From contig NW_014577061.1 of NCBI RefSeq assembly GCF_000485595.1, positions 492,824 through 556,823 on the forward strand: a stretch of DNA of 64,000 nucleotides, in the 5' to 3' direction. Each line of letters begins with the position of its first letter. Within the stretch, counting starts at the first letter, position 1. Both the position numbers and the translations under genes were made by a program. Under the pieces are notes generated by a model. It did no database searches. It saw only the letters and a program-made list of their open reading frames with translations, and was not told where the DNA came from. Positions 63,519-64,000 of the stretch are shown here, piece by piece. The stretch is from Priapulus caudatus (taxonomy: Eukaryota > Priapulida > Priapulimorpha > Priapulimorphida > Priapulidae).

Positions 63519-64000
63519 GTGAATGCAGAAAAATAGTGCAGAAGAACAAACCCCAGCAGTTAATATTTGTGTCTTCACTGTCAACTACACAATGATTGTA
63601 AAATTTGATTTTTTGGCACCAATTGAGGTTCCAGGTCATTCACATTTATCCAGTGTTTTTGACGTCTTGATGTTCATTGAATTGGATTGATTCATCCTGT
63701 TTTCTGATCTGTCACTATTTCTAATTCAATTGATAGTTTATTTTTCAGTCGTGAAATTTCGCAGTACGAAGAGTAAATTGTTGAAATATTGTCTGGCAAT
63801 GGAATAGAATCATGACTGGCAGTTTGTCACCTTGATTGACCCGAGCTATGAAGATGGATTAAATCAAGAGCGTATTAATAAGGAGAGCGTACAACGGTGA
63901 AATGCTGAAACAATGTTGCAGTATTAGTCGAATTAAGAAACTTTGCCCGTTTTATTTTGACGATTCTTTGCAGTAGTATTGATCAGCTGTCCTACCTTGC
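63519..64000 (+). other. Intron of the SAP-domain gene to window edge
   Basis: No exon recognised. The next exon probably lies beyond the window. Confidence 0.5.

Noticed and set aside
1-64000. tRNA, rRNA or other structured RNA genes
   Set aside because: I looked for tRNA-like A and B box arrangements and rRNA words by eye and saw none I could support; a covariance-model scan would be decisive.

Overview
This window is eukaryotic, from an intron-rich, non-chordate animal. Its main gene is a classical cadherin of the type called N-cadherin (CadN) in Drosophila: many cadherin repeats, then EGF and laminin-G domains, a membrane segment, and a catenin-binding tail. Vertebrate classical cadherins lack that EGF/LamG block, so a protostome or a non-chordate deuterostome is most likely. 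I cannot name the species. Introns are AT-rich and full of microsatellites, minisatellites and short DNA transposons. Two runs of ten N mark assembly gaps.

Layout. Positions 1-5205 hold repeats and no recognised gene. Positions 5206-41464 (+) carry 38 recognisable CadN-like exons totalling 7,203 coding nt; the N-terminal part is missing to the left, and the stop codon is at 41462-41464. Positions 41465-45845 are 3' UTR/intergenic DNA with a 37-bp minisatellite and a hAT-like element. Positions 45846-55009 (-) are a complete glutathione synthetase gene (GSS; 11 coding exons, 476 codons plus stop) that converges on the cadherin gene. Positions 55043-59650 are a transposon graveyard: a LINE with a PHD-type ORF1, reverse-transcriptase remnants, a Mutator-like fragment and an LTR-like insert. 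From 59651 (+) a SAP-domain protein gene begins and leaves the window; its first intron holds two related foldback elements.

Main anomaly. Five cadherin-repeat exons (29606-29912, 31906-32045, 32267-32491, 37124-37280, 37947-38064) lie among exons of the EGF/LamG/membrane part. Read in genomic order, the intron phases clash at every insertion site. Skipping them restores frame everywhere. Four of them chain in perfect phase directly after the exon at 25376-25543, which is where family domain order places them. A roughly 90-bp intronic sequence that should occur once, between two of them, occurs twice. A scaffolding error that shuffled pieces of one gene is the simplest reading; a real rearrangement needing trans-splicing is the alternative.

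Second theme. Several exon edges of the cadherin gene (splice site plus adjoining codons) are copied into neighbouring introns as tandem units, one of them an array of about twelve 5'-splice-site-like sequences. This looks like recurrent intron growth by tandem duplication across splice junctions.
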